Positions 1 through 5,786 of a stretch of DNA of 5,987 nucleotides are shown piece by piece; position 1 is the stretch's first letter; each line of letters starts with the position of its first letter. The stretch is from assembly GCA_016839865.1 (NCBI GenBank), contig JAEOTN010000336.1, positions 1 through 5,987 on the forward strand. Reading direction: 5' to 3'. Under the pieces are notes generated by a model. The model ran no database searches. It worked only from the letters and a program-made list of their open reading frames with translations, and had not been told where the DNA came from. This DNA comes from Promethearchaeota archaeon (GTDB taxonomy: Archaea; Asgardarchaeota; Lokiarchaeia; Sigynarchaeales; MK-D1). The position numbers and the translations under genes are program-made.

Positions 1-2
1 AT

Positions 3-89
3 ATTATCAAAAAAGTAGCTCCCCATGTCTTTGACGGAGGGAGTAGAGGGGTATTGAACACTCCAGTAAGAGTAAGATTACCAGTATAA
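3..89 (+). CDS. C-terminal end of an unidentified protein (5' end outside window)
   Basis: An open frame enters from the left edge and ends at a TAA at 87-89, giving 28 residues: a basic start (IIKK), then HVFDGGSRG and a valine/arginine-rich end (PVRVRLPV). The other two plus-strand frames close within the first 33 bases. The codons used (AGA, GTA, GGA, TTA) fit the neighbouring genes, and the peptide reads like ordinary protein rather than noise. I do not recognise the family from so short a piece. It lies on the same strand as the next gene, with a 94 bp gap that carries that gene's own TATA box, so the two are neighbours but need not share a transcript. The alternative is that this is a chance open frame, since 28 codons alone is weak evidence. 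Confidence 0.45.
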   Translation: MIKKVAPHVFDGGSRGVLNTPVRVRLPV

Positions 90-143
90 CTTACACTTCG
101 AATCCATTGCCTTTAGGTAGTAGTAGTTCAATTGTGATCTAAT

Positions 144-160
144 CGAAAGTGCTATAAATA
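144..160 (+). promoter_or_regulatory. Archaeal BRE/TATA promoter of the 184-738 gene
   Basis: A TATA box (TATAAATA, 153-160) is preceded by a purine/A-rich stretch (CGAAAG, 144-149) that suits a TFB recognition element. Its centre lies about 27 bp before the ATG at 184, so transcription would start at or next to the start codon and the mRNA would be leaderless. No Shine-Dalgarno sequence precedes this ATG. The placement also supports 184 as the true start. Confidence 0.6.
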
Positions 161-183
161 CCCAAAACCGATCTCTATGTGGA

Positions 184-738
184 ATGAGTAGGTTTTTACT
201 TCGTGGGTATTCATCAGTGCAAAATCCTGAGGATTTTTTTAAATATCGAGTGTATCTTGAACACTCAAAAACTAAGGTAAAATTGACGAAGCATAAATCG
301 GCCACACAACCAAAAGAACTTATTCCCTTACGAGCAATCCCGCCAACAGCACGTTCTGCAGTTGGAAAAAAGCCAAGTGGGCTAGAAAGACTCGCTGCAG
401 TGGAGGGATGGAGGTTAGAGTTAGTTAGATCCTTCATTAATCAAGTTTTAAAAGAGTTCAAACCCGAGAAGGAATATTTGCAGACGACTATAGATGGAGA
501 AGTTCATGATGCGAACGAGCTGTTTGATGAATATTATATTACTCAAGACTACGGAATTAGACTTGGAGTTCTTTTCAAGGTTATAGCTCGAATTCAGATT
601 AAAGAAAAGATAACAAACATACTTAAAGTAGTGCAATCCATGGAAATGGATGAAATGTTTTACTGGTGGCGGAAATTATTTGAGGTTGAAGATGATAAAA
701 AGGTAGTAACCGCCTTTCGTGTAATGTTTGAGGACTGA
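184..738 (+). CDS. Uncharacterised 184-aa protein, DUF7680-like C-terminal half
   Basis: This is a soluble, charged protein with no signal peptide or membrane helix. The C-terminal half (about residues 75-184) is mostly helical and carries a recognisable pattern: GIRLG (124-128) followed by FKVIARI, then a segment ending in FYWW (159-162), then a terminal A-x-R block (177-179). From memory this resembles a small family annotated as DUF7680 that I associate with helicase/methylase-type phage-defence clusters. I could not confirm this by a search, and no biochemical function is known to me. Residues 40-75, rich in Pro, Ala, Arg and Gly, look like a flexible linker or insertion between an N-terminal strand-like part (FFKYRVYLEHS) and the helical half. 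The start at 184 is supported by a TATA box about 27 bp upstream. The upstream ATG at 177 runs into a stop after four codons. A T7 run follows the stop directly. Confidence 0.75.
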   Translation: MSRFLLRGYSSVQNPEDFFKYRVYLEHSKTKVKLTKHKSATQPKELIPLRAIPPTARSAVGKKPSGLERLAAVEGWRLELVRSFINQVLKEFKPEKEYLQTTIDGEVHDANELFDEYYITQDYGIRLGVLFKVIARIQIKEKITNILKVVQSMEMDEMFYWWRKLFEVEDDKKVVTAFRVMFED

Positions 739-745
739 TTTTTTT
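739..745 (+). terminator. T-run terminator after the 184-738 gene
   Basis: Seven consecutive T residues follow the TGA stop immediately. Archaeal RNA polymerase terminates at such runs without needing a hairpin, and none is seen here. This would separate the gene from the hydrolase gene that begins at 801. Confidence 0.45.
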
Positions 746-800
746 AGTACTGTTTCTGTCATCTATTAGACTTAAAAGGGTAAAAAATATCAATAATTGT

Positions 801-1964
801 ATGACGAAAAGTAGCATCTTTTGTTTTTGGTTATGTCTTTTTATTATTCCCATTTCAAGTATAATACCATATGTTACTGCAATTCCTCCACAAGATTACT
901 GGCCTACCTTAGAATGGCAAACCAGTACACCTAAGGCACAAGGAATGAGCTCTAGGAAGTTGAATCAACTAGATAATTTTATTGAATCTACAGCTTTGAA
1001 CTATTACATAGATTCGTTTTTAGTTATTCGTAATGGATATATTGTATATGAACACTATCGCACGCCAGCACAACAAACCACTCCACATCATATATATTCG
1101 TGCACAAAAGTGGTTACATCTACCCTTATTGGTATGTGTGTTGATGAAGGAAATATTTCATCACTTGATAATACTGTTTTAGATTATTTTCCTCAGTATA
1201 CTTTTGATGGAGTAACCCCTCAAAAAGAATCTATCACGGTTCAACATCTATTATCCATGTCCTCTGGTTTGCAATGGTTTGATAATTCTGATTACTATTC
1301 GATGGCTTCTTCCAACAATCCTGTCGAGTATGTATTGAACAAGTCTATGGTTCACACTCCCGGATCTTATTGGACGTATAATTCTGGGGGTTCTCACGTG
1401 TTATCATGTATAGTGAACAATGTAAGTGTTAAGGGTACTGCATATCTTGCAGAGCATGAGCTATTTACTCCTCTTGGCATAGAAGATTATACATGGAATA
1501 CATTATCAGGTATACCAAATGGTGGTACTTTATTATATCTGAGAAGTCGAGATATGGCAAAAATAGGTCTCTTATACCTGAATAAAGGGAATTGGAATGG
1601 AACACAGATAGTATCCGAAGCGTGGGTTGAAAATGCAACTAGTTCCCAAATCACAATAAATAATCCTCCCTTACCTTCGTTTCCCGAATATGGGTATCAG
1701 TGGTGGATGTTTCATCAAGAGAATGGATATTCCGCAATTGGTTCGAACAGTCAATATATTCTTGTTCTTCCTGATCTAAATATGATAGTTGTGAGTACAG
1801 CTGGAGGAGAGGTCGTATTTGATACGCTCGTGAATGATTATGTCATTCCAGCAGCTGAATCCAATGCACTTCCTTGGATTTTGGGTAGTGTTGGGGGCAT
1901 CCTAGGGATAGGGCTTGCAATTGGGGGATATTTTCTGTTTAAACATCGAAAAAGGTCAAAATGA
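801..1964 (+). CDS. Membrane-anchored extracellular serine hydrolase, beta-lactamase (class C) family
   Basis: This is a serine hydrolase of the beta-lactamase/penicillin-binding-protein fold (PF00144 type). An N-terminal signal peptide (about residues 4-27) is followed by the catalytic domain (about 32-350). Visible motifs are SCTK (100-103), which supplies the nucleophile Ser100 and general base Lys103 of the SxxK motif; YNSGG (193-197), the second motif; the block around DMAKIGLLYLNKG (251-263); and YSAIGSNSQYI (310-320), the HxG/KTG-equivalent strand. A C-terminal helix (about 358-380) ends in KHRKRSK, a stop-transfer anchor with a basic cytoplasmic tail, so the enzyme should face outward on the membrane. 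Relatives are esterases, D-aminopeptidases or DD-peptidases. Because most archaea lack murein, an esterase or peptidase role is more likely than resistance, but the substrate cannot be read from sequence. It has a weak A-rich box near 771-778 and no Shine-Dalgarno sequence. Confidence 0.92.
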   Translation: MTKSSIFCFWLCLFIIPISSIIPYVTAIPPQDYWPTLEWQTSTPKAQGMSSRKLNQLDNFIESTALNYYIDSFLVIRNGYIVYEHYRTPAQQTTPHHIYSCTKVVTSTLIGMCVDEGNISSLDNTVLDYFPQYTFDGVTPQKESITVQHLLSMSSGLQWFDNSDYYSMASSNNPVEYVLNKSMVHTPGSYWTYNSGGSHVLSCIVNNVSVKGTAYLAEHELFTPLGIEDYTWNTLSGIPNGGTLLYLRSRDMAKIGLLYLNKGNWNGTQIVSEAWVENATSSQITINNPPLPSFPEYGYQWWMFHQENGYSAIGSNSQYILVLPDLNMIVVSTAGGEVVFDTLVNDYVIPAAESNALPWILGSVGGILGIGLAIGGYFLFKHRKRSK

Positions 1965-1990
1965 CCACTTTCACAAAAATAATCTATACT

Positions 1991-2000
1991 CCATATATTG
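1991..2000 (+). promoter_or_regulatory. Possible TATA box of the 3-methyladenine glycosylase gene
   Basis: ATATAT at 1993-1998 is centred about 31 bp before the ATG at 2027. With usual archaeal spacing, transcription would begin near 2022, leaving a leader of only a few bases. There is no convincing upstream BRE, so this is a tentative call. Confidence 0.35.
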
Positions 2001-2026
2001 AAAAATGAATTAGGTATGACTAGGGT

Positions 2027-2590
2027 ATGGATAAAAAAACTCGGTGTTTTGGAGGGAATCCTCTCATGGATAAGTATCATGACGAAGAATGGGGTGTTCC
2101 AGAGCATGATGATACAGTATTATTTGAGTTCTTGATTCTAGAAGGTGCCCAAGCGGGATTAAGTTGGAATACTGTACTTCAGAAACGAGAAAACTATCGA
2201 AAAGCATTTGATAACTGGGATTACAAGAAAATTGCGAAATTTAACGCCGATAACATGGAAAAGCTTCTAGAGAATAAAGGCATTATTCGAAATCGAAGAA
2301 AAATAGAATCTACAATAAAAAATGCCAAAGTTTTCATTGAAATTCAAAAGGAATTTGGTTCATTTGATAAGTACATATGGGCATTTGTAGATAGTAAACC
2401 TATCAAAAATGCATTTCGAGATTGGGGAGAGTGCCCATCAAATAATCCATTATCAGATAAAATTTCTAAAGATTTGAAAAAAAGAGGAATGAATTTTGTT
2501 GGTAGCACGATCATCTATTCTTATTTACAAGCAATCGGAATCGTTAATGACCATCATGTTTCCTGTTTTCGACATAATCAAATAAAATAG
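2027..2590 (+). CDS. tag: DNA-3-methyladenine glycosylase I
   Basis: This base-excision repair enzyme removes 3-methyladenine from alkylated DNA in the cytoplasm. The 187 residues match the family's usual length. All hallmark features are visible: the YHDEEWG block (17-23), the LEGAQAGLSW block (38-47) with Glu39 and Trp47 corresponding to the E. coli base-recognition residues Glu38 and Trp46, and the C-terminal FVGSTI...QAIGIVNDHH segment. The zinc-binding residues Cys7, His18, His176 and Cys180 keep the spacing known from E. coli TAG, so the zinc-stapled form is intact. The usual Trp after the first Cys is replaced by Phe-Gly-Gly. The start is well fixed: an in-frame TAG lies only two codons upstream at 2021-2023. 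It appears to be expressed alone. Its TAG stop touches the stop codon of the convergent gene with no base between them. Confidence 0.97.
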   Translation: MDKKTRCFGGNPLMDKYHDEEWGVPEHDDTVLFEFLILEGAQAGLSWNTVLQKRENYRKAFDNWDYKKIAKFNADNMEKLLENKGIIRNRRKIESTIKNAKVFIEIQKEFGSFDKYIWAFVDSKPIKNAFRDWGECPSNNPLSDKISKDLKKRGMNFVGSTIIYSYLQAIGIVNDHHVSCFRHNQIK

Positions 2591-4033
2591 CTAAATGGTG
2601 CACGTTGCTATGACTGGATTATGGTCAGATGCATAATGCGTTTCTCCATCTGGTCCAAGATATGTATCATCGAGGATATCACATGTGTTAACGGTAACTT
2701 CAGTACAAACAAATATGAAATCAATCATGTACGAAGTATGAGTCGATGTTCCAGGGTCGAATCCGCTGAAAGTAGAATTATAATGATGTCCAAATCCATG
2801 AATCAGATGATAAGAACTATTCAATGGTTTAGTTCCATAATTCTCTAGCAAATCCCAACCAGATAACGACGTATTTAGATTGAAATCTCCTGCTACCAGC
2901 GCTGGAATCCCCCCTGAATATAGAGCAACTCGTTCATTTAACATTACATTGGCGTTTTCGCGCCATTCCGCTCCACTGTCATAGTGAATAGAAGCAACAA
3001 ATAATTGTTCGTCAGTTCCTATTTCTTCAAATCTTGCCCACGAGAATATACGATTTGCATTATGTCTTCCGTTCCAAGATTGACTCGGATAGTAGGGATA
3101 CTCCGACATCCAGAAGTTTCCTCCTGTTATTACTCGATATCGTGCTGAATCAAAAATGATCGCAACATGTTCTCCTCCGATCACCCCATCATCGCGTCCT
3201 GCGCCAATATATTTGTAAGTTCGAGTTTCTAGAACACTACACAAATATCGTAACTGAAATTGGAAGGCTTCTTGTACACAGATGAAATCGGCATCAAAAC
3301 TATCAATAACGGTAGCTACTTCATCTTTACGATGTTTCCAATAATCATATTCATTATCCTCTCTACCAGTTCCCTGACGAATGTTATATGTTGCTATCGT
3401 CACATCCATGGTTCCACTGGGAGTATACGATTCTGGTGCTGGATTATACGTTCGGATAAAACCAAGACCAACAAATGCACTACTAAGCACAATAAAAATA
3501 ATACTCGATACTAGTCCAATTTTCTTTATTCGTTTAAATGTGAGATTCTCTGGAATACTGAAGATAAAGGAGCGAATCGGAAATATTAAATAGAGTAGAA
3601 TCCCTGCAACTAGTCCTCCGGCAGTCATATACATAGCTAAATATCGCCAGAAAAATATGAAAATCCCACATGCACCAGCTACCACTAAAAATAGGATAAT
3701 ATTCAATGTACCGATAGTTATTTTGTTCGCTTTTGGCATATCGCGGTGGATTTTCATGGAATAAAATGCGCTACATATTAAAAATCCGATATATACTCCT
3801 AAAAGCACAGGTATAAACATAGACAGTGCAAGAATGCAGCAATTTAGGATGATTGTGCGGTATAGTTTCTTGTTATCTAGCACTTTTTTCTGAAGAATAA
3901 GACTAATACTCGATATCAAAAACGCTCCAACGGCAAATAACCATCCCCATTGAATAGTGAGAAATCCTCCCGGAAAAATTATTTGAAAAAGAAGTTCCCA
4001 TATCGAGCTAAATACCTTAGAACCAATTTTCAT
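2591..4033 (-). CDS. Multi-pass membrane protein with a C-terminal endonuclease/exonuclease/phosphatase (EEP) domain
   Basis: The protein has two parts. Residues 1-195 hold about six hydrophobic segments (roughly 23-47, 60-76, 77-92, 106-128, 131-153, 172-193). Residues 209-480 form a full EEP (DNase I-like) metal-dependent phosphodiesterase domain. Its catalytic set is complete: Asn217 in TYNIR, Glu255 in VQE, His350 and Asp352 in IHYD, Asp383 and Asn385 in AGDFN, Asp438 in IDFIF, and Asp470-His471 in ASDH. The FWMSEYP...W...R...W block (307-333) is typical of bacterial-type family members. Basic residues cluster in the loops after helices 1, 3 and 5, so by the positive-inside rule the catalytic domain lies outside the cell. 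Relatives cut DNA, RNA, phospholipids or phosphoinositides, and the substrate here is unknown. External placement argues for nucleic-acid scavenging or lipid phosphodiesterase activity rather than DNA repair. A TATA box lies about 27 bp before the ATG, and an AAGGA precedes it at short spacing. Confidence 0.92.
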   Translation of the reverse strand: MKIGSKVFSSIWELLFQIIFPGGFLTIQWGWLFAVGAFLISSISLILQKKVLDNKKLYRTIILNCCILALSMFIPVLLGVYIGFLICSAFYSMKIHRDMPKANKITIGTLNIILFLVVAGACGIFIFFWRYLAMYMTAGGLVAGILLYLIFPIRSFIFSIPENLTFKRIKKIGLVSSIIFIVLSSAFVGLGFIRTYNPAPESYTPSGTMDVTIATYNIRQGTGREDNEYDYWKHRKDEVATVIDSFDADFICVQEAFQFQLRYLCSVLETRTYKYIGAGRDDGVIGGEHVAIIFDSARYRVITGGNFWMSEYPYYPSQSWNGRHNANRIFSWARFEEIGTDEQLFVASIHYDSGAEWRENANVMLNERVALYSGGIPALVAGDFNLNTSLSGWDLLENYGTKPLNSSYHLIHGFGHHYNSTFSGFDPGTSTHTSYMIDFIFVCTEVTVNTCDILDDTYLGPDGETHYASDHNPVIATCTI

Positions 4034-4056
4034 ACTATTCCTTGGTGTCGAACTTG

Positions 4057-4066
4057 TATAAAAAAA
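4057..4066 (-). promoter_or_regulatory. TATA box of the membrane-EEP gene
   Basis: Read on the minus strand this is TTTTTTTATA, with TTTTTATA centred about 27 bp before the ATG that begins at 4033. That spacing places the transcription start at or next to the start codon. An AAGGA close to the ATG could serve as a ribosome site if initiation begins a little further upstream. Confidence 0.5.
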
Positions 4067-4090
4067 AGAAGATACAGTTTTGACTCAATT

Positions 4091-4116
4091 AAACAATAAA
4101 AAATAAAAAAAGAAAA
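4091..4116 (-). terminator. T-rich terminator downstream of the six-helix membrane protein gene
   Basis: On the minus strand this reads as runs of T4, T7 and T6 separated by single bases, starting 38 nt after the stop of the 4663-4154 gene. Repeated T runs without a hairpin are the usual archaeal intrinsic terminator. Together with the TATA box just downstream, this separates that gene from the EEP gene. Confidence 0.55.
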
Positions 4117-4153
4117 TAGTAATATGAAATATTTTTGGTGATACTTATTCTAT

Positions 4154-4663
4154 TTATTCGCTAACTCTGAAATAGAGGACTGCAACTAATAATACAAATC
4201 CTAATCCTACTAAGATAACACCAATTATGCCAAATGCGCCACCCCATGTTGCAGCAACAAAGATTCCGAACAAAAATAGCATAAAATAGTTGATAAATTT
4301 CTCATATTTGTCCAGACCCTTCTTTGTAATAAACTCAAAGACCAAAAATACCAATAAAAGGACGCTTACTATCATTAATGTGATAGATAATGCAAGGTTA
4401 GAAACGGCCACGACTTGGATTAACGCGTAGAGGAAAATGTATCCGGTTCCACCAAAAATAACAATTAGATTCAGTATATTTTCCCCTTTTTTAAGGAATA
4501 ACTTCAGTGCGTAGGCAACAATCGTTACAACTCCAAAGACTGATAAAGTTATACCCCATGCGCCTAGAAAAAAACCTTGGAATAAAAAGAGGAAGAAACC
4601 GGTTAAGATTGCTATTTTTCCGATCATTTCCCCTAAATCAAGATGTTTTGCTTCAATTTTCAT
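4154..4663 (-). CDS. Small six-helix membrane protein of unknown function
   Basis: This 169-residue protein is almost entirely hydrophobic, with helices at about 14-33, 35-57, 62-84, 88-112, 124-141 and 143-165. Basic residues sit in the loops after helices 2 (LKKG, 57-60) and 4 (ITKKGLDKYEK, 112-122), and the N-terminus is charged. This suggests both ends are cytoplasmic, with three short outside turns. Glycine-rich stretches (GGTG at 71-74, WGGAFG at 140-145) favour tight helix packing. I see no catalytic or metal-binding motif and do not recognise a family. The even helix count and short loops suit a small integral membrane protein of the DUF type, a channel-like protein or a membrane-complex subunit. 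It lies between the SDR and EEP genes on the same strand, but gaps of 159 and 120 bp with their own signals argue against a tight operon. A palindromic element lies 24-39 bp before the start. Confidence 0.8.
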   Translation of the reverse strand: MKIEAKHLDLGEMIGKIAILTGFFLFLFQGFFLGAWGITLSVFGVVTIVAYALKLFLKKGENILNLIVIFGGTGYIFLYALIQVVAVSNLALSITLMIVSVLLLVFLVFEFITKKGLDKYEKFINYFMLFLFGIFVAATWGGAFGIIGVILVGLGFVLLVAVLYFRVSE

Positions 4664-4686
4664 TTTATATTTACCTTATTTTTTGT

Positions 4687-4711
4687 CGAATTTAATAATT
4701 CGTTAATAATT
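4687..4711 (-). promoter_or_regulatory. Operator-like palindrome and phased repeat over the promoter of the six-helix protein gene
   Basis: A perfect inverted repeat, CGAATT-TAAT-AATTCG, occupies 4687-4702. The 9-mer TTAATAATT occurs twice, at 4692-4700 and 4703-4711, spaced 11 bp apart (about one helical turn). Read on the minus strand, the palindrome contains TTATTAAAT, a possible TATA box about 32 bp before the ATG at 4663. A dimeric repressor bound here would compete with TBP. The AT-rich context makes chance repeats more likely, so this is a candidate only. Confidence 0.4.
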
Positions 4712-4722
4712 TCTAGACCCCG

Positions 4723-4747
4723 TGGGAATTCTGCCCTCCAGAACCCA
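4723..4747. other. GC-rich hairpin in the gap between the SDR and six-helix protein genes
   Basis: The arms are TGGG (4723-4726) plus TTCTG (4729-4733) against CAGAA (4739-4743) plus CCCA (4744-4747). This gives nine Watson-Crick pairs with a two-base AA bulge and a five-base loop. It lies in a clearly GC-richer patch (about 4715-4750) inside an otherwise very AT-rich 159 bp gap, 76 nt past the SDR stop and about 60 bp before the next minus-strand gene. No T run follows on the minus strand, so it is not a standard terminator. It could be a 3'-UTR structure, part of a small RNA, or a leader element. Confidence 0.45.
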
Positions 4748-4822
4748 GATTTATTAATATACAATACCTTTTCTTCCCTTTAAATATTACATTTATTTAA
4801 ATAGATAAAGAGCTAAGAAAAT

Positions 4823-5680
4823 TCAACTTTCATCTTCGCAGTAATTCTCGCCATCGCCATATAAAAAGAAGTCTCTAGCCAATTTGGCGTTTGGAACATA
4901 GTTATATTTCTCAAAATCACAAATACCATGTTGCATTAGGATTTCATCATCAATGAAGAAATTTCCTGTAACCTGATCGCTGGGTTGTGTGAGAATGAGA
5001 TATGCCGCATCTGCCACGATTTCGGGTTTTCGAGATCTTTTCATCACCGAATCTCCACCAAGTAAATTTTGAATAGCTGCTGTTGCAATTGGAGTTCTCG
5101 GCCAGAGAGCGTTCACTGCAATTTTATCTCTCTTAAATTCTGCTGAAAGTCCTAAAACACACTCACTCATACCATACTTCGCCATTGTATATGCCAGACT
5201 ATTCTGAAACCATCGTGCATCCATGTGCAAAGGAGGAGATAACATCAAAATGTGAGGATTATCTGCCTTTTTCAAAAACGGAATTGCTTTCTGGGATGTC
5301 ATAAAGGTTCCACGCACATTTACACTGAACATCAAATCAAATCTTTTCATGGGAGTTTGAAGAGTAGGAGTAAAGGAAATTGCTGATGCGTTGTTAACTA
5401 CAATATCTATACCACCAAATTGCTCAACAGTTTCGTTAATTGCACGATCTACTTGTGCTTCATATCTAATGTCGGTTATGAGTGGGATAGCCTCTCCTCC
5501 TGCTTCTATAATTTCATCAACAGCAGTATATACTGTTCCCGGAAGCTTAGGATGCGGTTTTGAAGTTTTCCCAATAACAGCAATCTTAGCACCATCTTTT
5601 GCAGCCCGTAGAGCAATCGCCTTTCCAATCCCTCGACTGCTCCCGGTGATAAATAACACTTTATCTTTTAGAGAACTCAT
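4823..5680 (-). CDS. HSDL2-like short-chain dehydrogenase/reductase
   Basis: This is a classical SDR of 285 residues that most resembles the oxidoreductase half of hydroxysteroid dehydrogenase-like protein 2. It shows the nucleotide-binding TGSSRGIG (12-19), NNAS (96-99), structural Asn121, and the catalytic Ser148, Tyr164 and Lys168 (YTMAK). Subgroup marks are KPHPKLPGT (41-49), ITDIR (68-72), NPHILMLSPPL (141-151), AKYGMS (167-172) and NALWPRTPI (190-198). Arg16 and the basic KTSK stretch after the second strand suggest NADP(H) preference. It lacks the C-terminal SCP2 sterol-carrier domain of animal HSDL2, ending instead in an acidic tail (CEDES). Substrate is unknown; lipid or other carbonyl compounds are likely. 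It has no signal peptide or membrane helix, so it acts in the cytoplasm. A BRE/TATA pair lies 25 bp before the ATG, which supports both this start and a leaderless transcript. It is divergent from the gene at the right edge. Confidence 0.93.
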   Translation of the reverse strand: MSSLKDKVLFITGSSRGIGKAIALRAAKDGAKIAVIGKTSKPHPKLPGTVYTAVDEIIEAGGEAIPLITDIRYEAQVDRAINETVEQFGGIDIVVNNASAISFTPTLQTPMKRFDLMFSVNVRGTFMTSQKAIPFLKKADNPHILMLSPPLHMDARWFQNSLAYTMAKYGMSECVLGLSAEFKRDKIAVNALWPRTPIATAAIQNLLGGDSVMKRSRKPEIVADAAYLILTQPSDQVTGNFFIDDEILMQHGICDFEKYNYVPNAKLARDFFLYGDGENYCEDES

Positions 5681-5701
5681 ACCAAAAATGCGTGTTTTTT
5701 G

Positions 5702-5715
5702 ATATAAATACCTTT
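5702..5715 (-). promoter_or_regulatory. BRE/TATA promoter of the SDR gene
   Basis: On the minus strand this reads AAAGG followed by TATTTATAT, close to the archaeal box A consensus, with the TTTATAT core centred 25 bp before the ATG at 5680. This is the clearest leaderless promoter in the window. Confidence 0.65.
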
Positions 5716-5772
5716 ATCCTCTCAATCATAAACGAATTAGTTGAATAACTTATCATACCAGACTCCAGTATG

Positions 5773-5782
5773 TTTTTAAATA
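5773..5782 (+). promoter_or_regulatory. TATA box of the right-edge membrane protein gene
   Basis: TTTTTAAATA is centred about 24 bp before the ATG at 5802 but only about 8 bp before the ATG at 5787. Archaeal spacing therefore suggests that transcription starts at or near the second ATG, which would be the true translation start. Confidence 0.45.
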
Positions 5783-5786
5783 AGTT

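Noticed and set aside
114..127. TAG triplet repeat (GGTAGTAGTAGTTC)
   Set aside because: Three copies of a triplet are within chance expectation and have no link to a known element.
78..437. Minus-strand open frame of 119 codons over the start of the 184-738 gene
   Set aside because: It overlaps the better supported plus-strand gene, covers that gene's promoter, has a Cys/Ser/Arg-rich composition typical of antisense shadows, and no family resemblance.
3260..3593. Two plus-strand open frames inside the EEP gene
   Set aside because: They are antisense to the transmembrane-to-EEP junction of a gene with a full catalytic motif set, and their residues are low-complexity Ile/Thr/Ser-rich.
2027..4033. 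Functional DNA-repair pair formed by the glycosylase and the EEP protein (AP endonuclease)
   Set aside because: The genes are convergent rather than co-transcribed, and the EEP domain is membrane-linked with predicted outside topology, which is unsuitable for processing abasic sites.
4715..4750. tRNA or C/D-box RNA in the GC-rich patch
   Set aside because: No cloverleaf, no GGTTCGAATCC-type T arm and no paired C (RTGATGA) and D (CTGA) boxes can be found; only the bulged hairpin is supported.
5391..5702. Plus-strand open frame antisense to the N-terminus of the SDR
   Set aside because: It lies wholly over the conserved nucleotide-binding region of the SDR and its Ser/Ile/Pro-rich product is a mirror of that coding sequence.
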